Shown here: positions 36,683 to 39,186 of the stretch, one piece after another
Layout of the letters: the number at the start of each line of letters is the position of its first letter
Position numbering within the stretch: position 1 is the first letter of the stretch
Source: Gonium pectorale
Taxonomy: Eukaryota > Chlorophyta > Chlorophyceae > Chlamydomonadales > Volvocaceae
Assembly (NCBI GenBank): GCA_001584585.1
Contig: LSYV01000003.1
Location: forward strand, 2,822,519-2,861,704
Reading direction: 5' to 3'
Length of the DNA: 39,186 nt
Made by a program: the position numbers and the translations under genes
The notes under the pieces: generated by a model
Databases searched by the model: none
Seen by the model: only the letters and a program-made list of their open reading frames with translations
Told to the model about the DNA's origin: nothing

Positions 36683-39186
36683 CTATTTCGCTTTGAGCAT
36701 CTGCTTGGCCTTGGCTACCACCCCAGCCACGCCGTCCTTCTTGCGGCCCTGTGGAGCGGAGCGCGTGCACAGAGTGCGGCGTTCAAGGGCGGGGACGCAG
36801 GGATTGCACGTGGATGAACAGGCTAAGCCTGCGGGTTGGCTGCAGGGACTGAGTGCGATGCCCGTCTGGCTGAGTCGGGTTGCCGGACTCAGCGCCGACC
36901 CAGATCCAGCGGCTGGGAGCACAGGTGTCCACCCTGCCCTCTCCCCAAACCCGCGAACCAGACCTTCCGGCCATTCCGCCTGCCCGCTAACCCCGCTTAC
37001 CTAGCCCTCCCTCACATCCTGTCCCCACCCCCGGTTCCGTCCGCACAGCCCTGCTGCGCATTGCGACCCCAAACCCGTCCCTCCCACTTGCCACTTCACA
37101 GCTCCTCCTTCCCCTTTTGCCTTGCCTCTCTCCCTTCTGCCCCCTCCCCAACCCTGTCCCCCCCCCGCGCTCACCAACGAGTCCTGGTGCTGCAACACGG
37201 CCGTGGTTGTGAAGGCGGGCGGCGCCAGCGGCCTCTCGAAGTGGCTACTGGGCACGTTCGCCTGGTGTACGTAGTCGGGCACCTTGTAGAGCTGCAGCTT
37301 GGGGAGCAGCTCCGGCGCGAGCGACAGGTTGATGAGCGTCTGGGTGGGGGTGAGGTGGGGGTGAGGTGGGGGTGAGGTGGGGGTGAGGGAGGGCGGAGGC
37401 ACGGAGAGGGGGCACGGAGAGGGGGCACAGAGAGGGGGCACGGAGAGGGGGCACGGAGAGGGGGCACGGAGAGGGGGCACGGAGAGGGGGGACGTGGGAG
37501 AGGTTACAGAAGGATGGTACAACGGGTGATGTGGAGGGGGAGGGGGGCGTGAGGAGAAATGGGGAGGGCTTGAACCCGTGCTTGCCGAATGTGGGCCAGC
37601 GTGAGGCCGCGGCGCGGCCTCTGCGGCGCGCCGCGCGCCGCGCGGAGCGCGTCCTTCTGGCACGGGTGCCGCACTGCCGCCGCGCCCCCCTCGCCTCACC
37701 TGCCGTGCGTTCCATCTGGCAGCTGAGTTTTTCGCGTCCAGCAGCGGCAGCAGGTAGCGCAGCGCACCCGCCTCAACCAGCGCCGACCGCTGCTCCTCCG
37801 CCAGGCTGCTCAGCCGCAGCACCGCGCTGGCGTACGTCTGGGCCTCCAGCGTGCCTGCGCGCGGCGGGGGGGAGGAGAGGGCAGCGGCCAGGGTGGCCGT
37901 TGGGCGGTCAGGTGGTTGGCAGTAGGGTGAACAGGACAAGAGCAGGACGCCATGCGAAAGGCGTACCGGCACACGCATACGCATACGTGAGGCGGGTAGG
38001 CGGGCGGGCCCTACCACTCTGGCCGGTCTTGGCGGCAGAGGCCCGGGCAGCGGAGCCAGAGTGCTCCCCGCAGCCCTCCGCCACAGCCCTCCTCCGCCCA
38101 AAGCGCTGCCCCTGCACCCACCCGGCTCCATCTTGGGCTTCTTGCCCTTTTTGCCCTTCTTCTTTTTCTTCTTGCCGTCGTCCGGGGGAGGCGCGCCCTC
38201 CGCAGCCAGCGCCTGGGAATAAGGCGGGGACAAGCCGGGTGATGGGGAGGGCCGGCCGCAAGCGACCCTAAGGAGCTCGCCGGTTCAGCTGGGGCGCGGA
38301 CCAGCATAGTATACTCTTTCCGCCAACCCCCGACCCCACCGCCGGGTCACGCTAAGCCAGGCCGCCCGCCCATGCTTTCCTTCCCACAAAATCTCCCCCC
38401 TACCCACTTTACAGCATCCGGCCCGCGCCCTCCGCGCCCAGAAACTCGCCCAGGCCCCCAACTCCCTCGCACCGCCGCCCCGCCGCCACCTCTCCCCGCC
38501 GGCCCCGCCCGCACCCGGGCCCCACCTCCAGGTCCGGCAGTGGCCCCTCCGGCCCCGCACACAGCTTGACCAGCGACTTGAGCACCCCGTCCAGACCCGC
38601 CACGTGACGGGCCCGGGCCACCACCTGCGTGGCGCAGTGCAGTGCCATGCAGGGCGGCGGATGGCGGAGGGAAACGTGGCACGGAGGTAGTGGGAGGGCA
38701 TATGCCGGGGAAGGGGGCGGCGGGGTCAGATTCAGGGCCAAGGGTGGGGTGCCGGAGTGGTCGCCGGGGTCAGATTCAGGGCCAAGGGTGGGGTGCCGGA
38801 GTGGTCGCCAAGGGCCAACGCGCGGCCCAGTGCCATGGTCCGTCGTCCCAAGTCTCGCCAGCCGTTACCGTGTTTCATATCACCCGTCCCCACCCATCTT
38901 GTCCAAACCCATATCGCTGTCGACCCAGCTCCCTGCGATGTGCTTCCGCACCACCCTCCTCCTTACCACCCATCCCCCAAGCGCCCTGGGGACGCATCTA
39001 GTGAGCGTTCAAGGCACTCGTCCCCTACTTATGCCGCTTTGCATCCTCTCCCAAACCTCCCCACCTGTTCCCGCGTCTCGTCGTCCAGAAGGTCAATGTT
39101 GGGCACCTCAATGCCCGTGCCGTCCCCGGCTCCGCCCTGGGCCAGGCTCAGCCCCAGGCCGCCGGCGCTCTCAAGACCCCGCGTCA
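36683..39186 (-). CDS. armadillo-like repeat protein, C-terminal part (5' end beyond right edge)
   Basis: Six exons are visible on the minus strand: 39186-39065, 38624-38526, 38212-38122, 37854-37700, 37339-37175 and 36748-36683, with all phases consistent, giving about 232 residues and a TAG stop. Helical segments follow the armadillo/HEAT pattern: VAGLDGVLKSLVKLC, then YASAVLRLSSLAEEQRSALVEAGALRYLLPLLD, then NARQTLINLSLAPELLPKL. A strongly basic lysine cluster (GKKKKKKGKKGKKPK, about 90 residues into the visible part) interrupts the repeats and could be a nuclear-localisation or RNA/protein-binding patch. The C-terminus is also lysine-rich (GRKKDGV...KAKQMLKAK). No signal peptide can be assessed because the N-terminus is missing. 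I could not assign it to a named family, and its role is unknown. Confidence 0.75.
37344..37387. repeat. 11-bp minisatellite (4 copies) adjoining a splice acceptor
   Basis: Four perfect GTGGGGGTGAG units lie directly upstream (gene sense) of the acceptor for armadillo exon 37339-37175. On the minus strand they read CTCACCCCCAC and supply the pyrimidine tract. Confidence 0.95.
37400..37490. repeat. 13-bp minisatellite (7 copies) in the same intron
   Basis: Seven CACGGAGAGGGGG units, one with a single G-to-A change (third copy), sit in the intron between armadillo exons 37854-37700 and 37339-37175. The 11-bp array follows 12 bp away. Confidence 0.95.
37603..37621. repeat. palindrome GAGGCCGCG-G-CGCGGCCTC
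   Basis: Perfect 9-bp arms around one base, followed by alternating GC dinucleotide-rich DNA to about 37652, within the same armadillo intron. Confidence 0.85.
38721..38808. repeat. 44-bp perfect tandem duplication in an armadillo intron
   Basis: Two head-to-tail copies starting CGGGGTCAGATTCAGGGCC have a period of 44 bp and no difference seen, so the duplication is recent. It lies in the intron between exons 39186-39065 and 38624-38526. Confidence 0.93.

Noticed and set aside
35841..37004. 387-codon open frame on the plus strand, rich in Pro, Cys, Ser and His
   Set aside because: It overlaps the last armadillo exon in antisense and the presumed 3' UTR. Its composition follows C-rich simple sequence and no motif or splice partner was found.

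Overview
The window looks like nuclear DNA of a GC-rich green alga, most likely a volvocine (Chlamydomonas/Volvox-type) chlorophyte. Genes are cut into many short exons. Introns typically run from GTGAG, GTGCG or GTACG to a pyrimidine-rich GCAG. Coding regions are very GC-rich, spacers are less so, TGTAA-type poly(A) signals occur, and tandem repeats lie in introns. No bacterial operon structure, rRNA, tRNA, CRISPR array or intact transposon was seen. The species cannot be named from the sequence alone.

Layout, left to right: (1) a palmitoyl-protein thioesterase (PPT1-like), minus strand, cut by the left edge; (2) a small secreted SdiA-regulated/phytase-like beta-propeller protein, minus, 8 exons, 272 aa; (3) a very large bacterial-type alpha-2-macroglobulin-like protein, minus, 36 exons over 15.9 kb, 2,276 aa, ending in an EGF-like module; (4) a PA-transmembrane-RING-H2 protein (plant RMR / animal GRAIL type E3 ligase), plus, 11 exons, 653 aa; (5) a secreted FAD-linked oxidoreductase of the berberine-bridge-enzyme/VAO type, minus, 9 exons, 509 aa; (6) the C-terminal part of an armadillo-like repeat protein, minus, cut by the right edge. 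The exon chains were built by hand from open reading frame, splice consensus and family similarity. Every junction was phase-checked, and the four complete models each sum to a multiple of three.

Five consecutive genes (1-5) carry N-terminal signal peptides, so the segment is dominated by secreted, lysosomal/vacuolar or endomembrane proteins: a depalmitoylating hydrolase, an extracellular propeller, a protease-binding A2M-like protein, an endomembrane E3/sorting receptor and a secreted flavoenzyme. They are not an operon and no shared pathway is proven.

The most unusual signals are three. The A2M-like protein has no thioester Cys/Gln at the expected place, yet keeps the surrounding A2M architecture and adds an EGF tail. 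An intron of the flavoenzyme gene begins with 21 perfect tandem GTGAGG hexamers; each is a possible 5' splice site, and any of them would keep the reading frame. An intron of the armadillo gene has its 3' half and acceptor tract built from two minisatellites. The spacers (1550-2822, 5577-6825, 22722-24868, 29118-31929, 35101-36682) hold no convincing extra genes.
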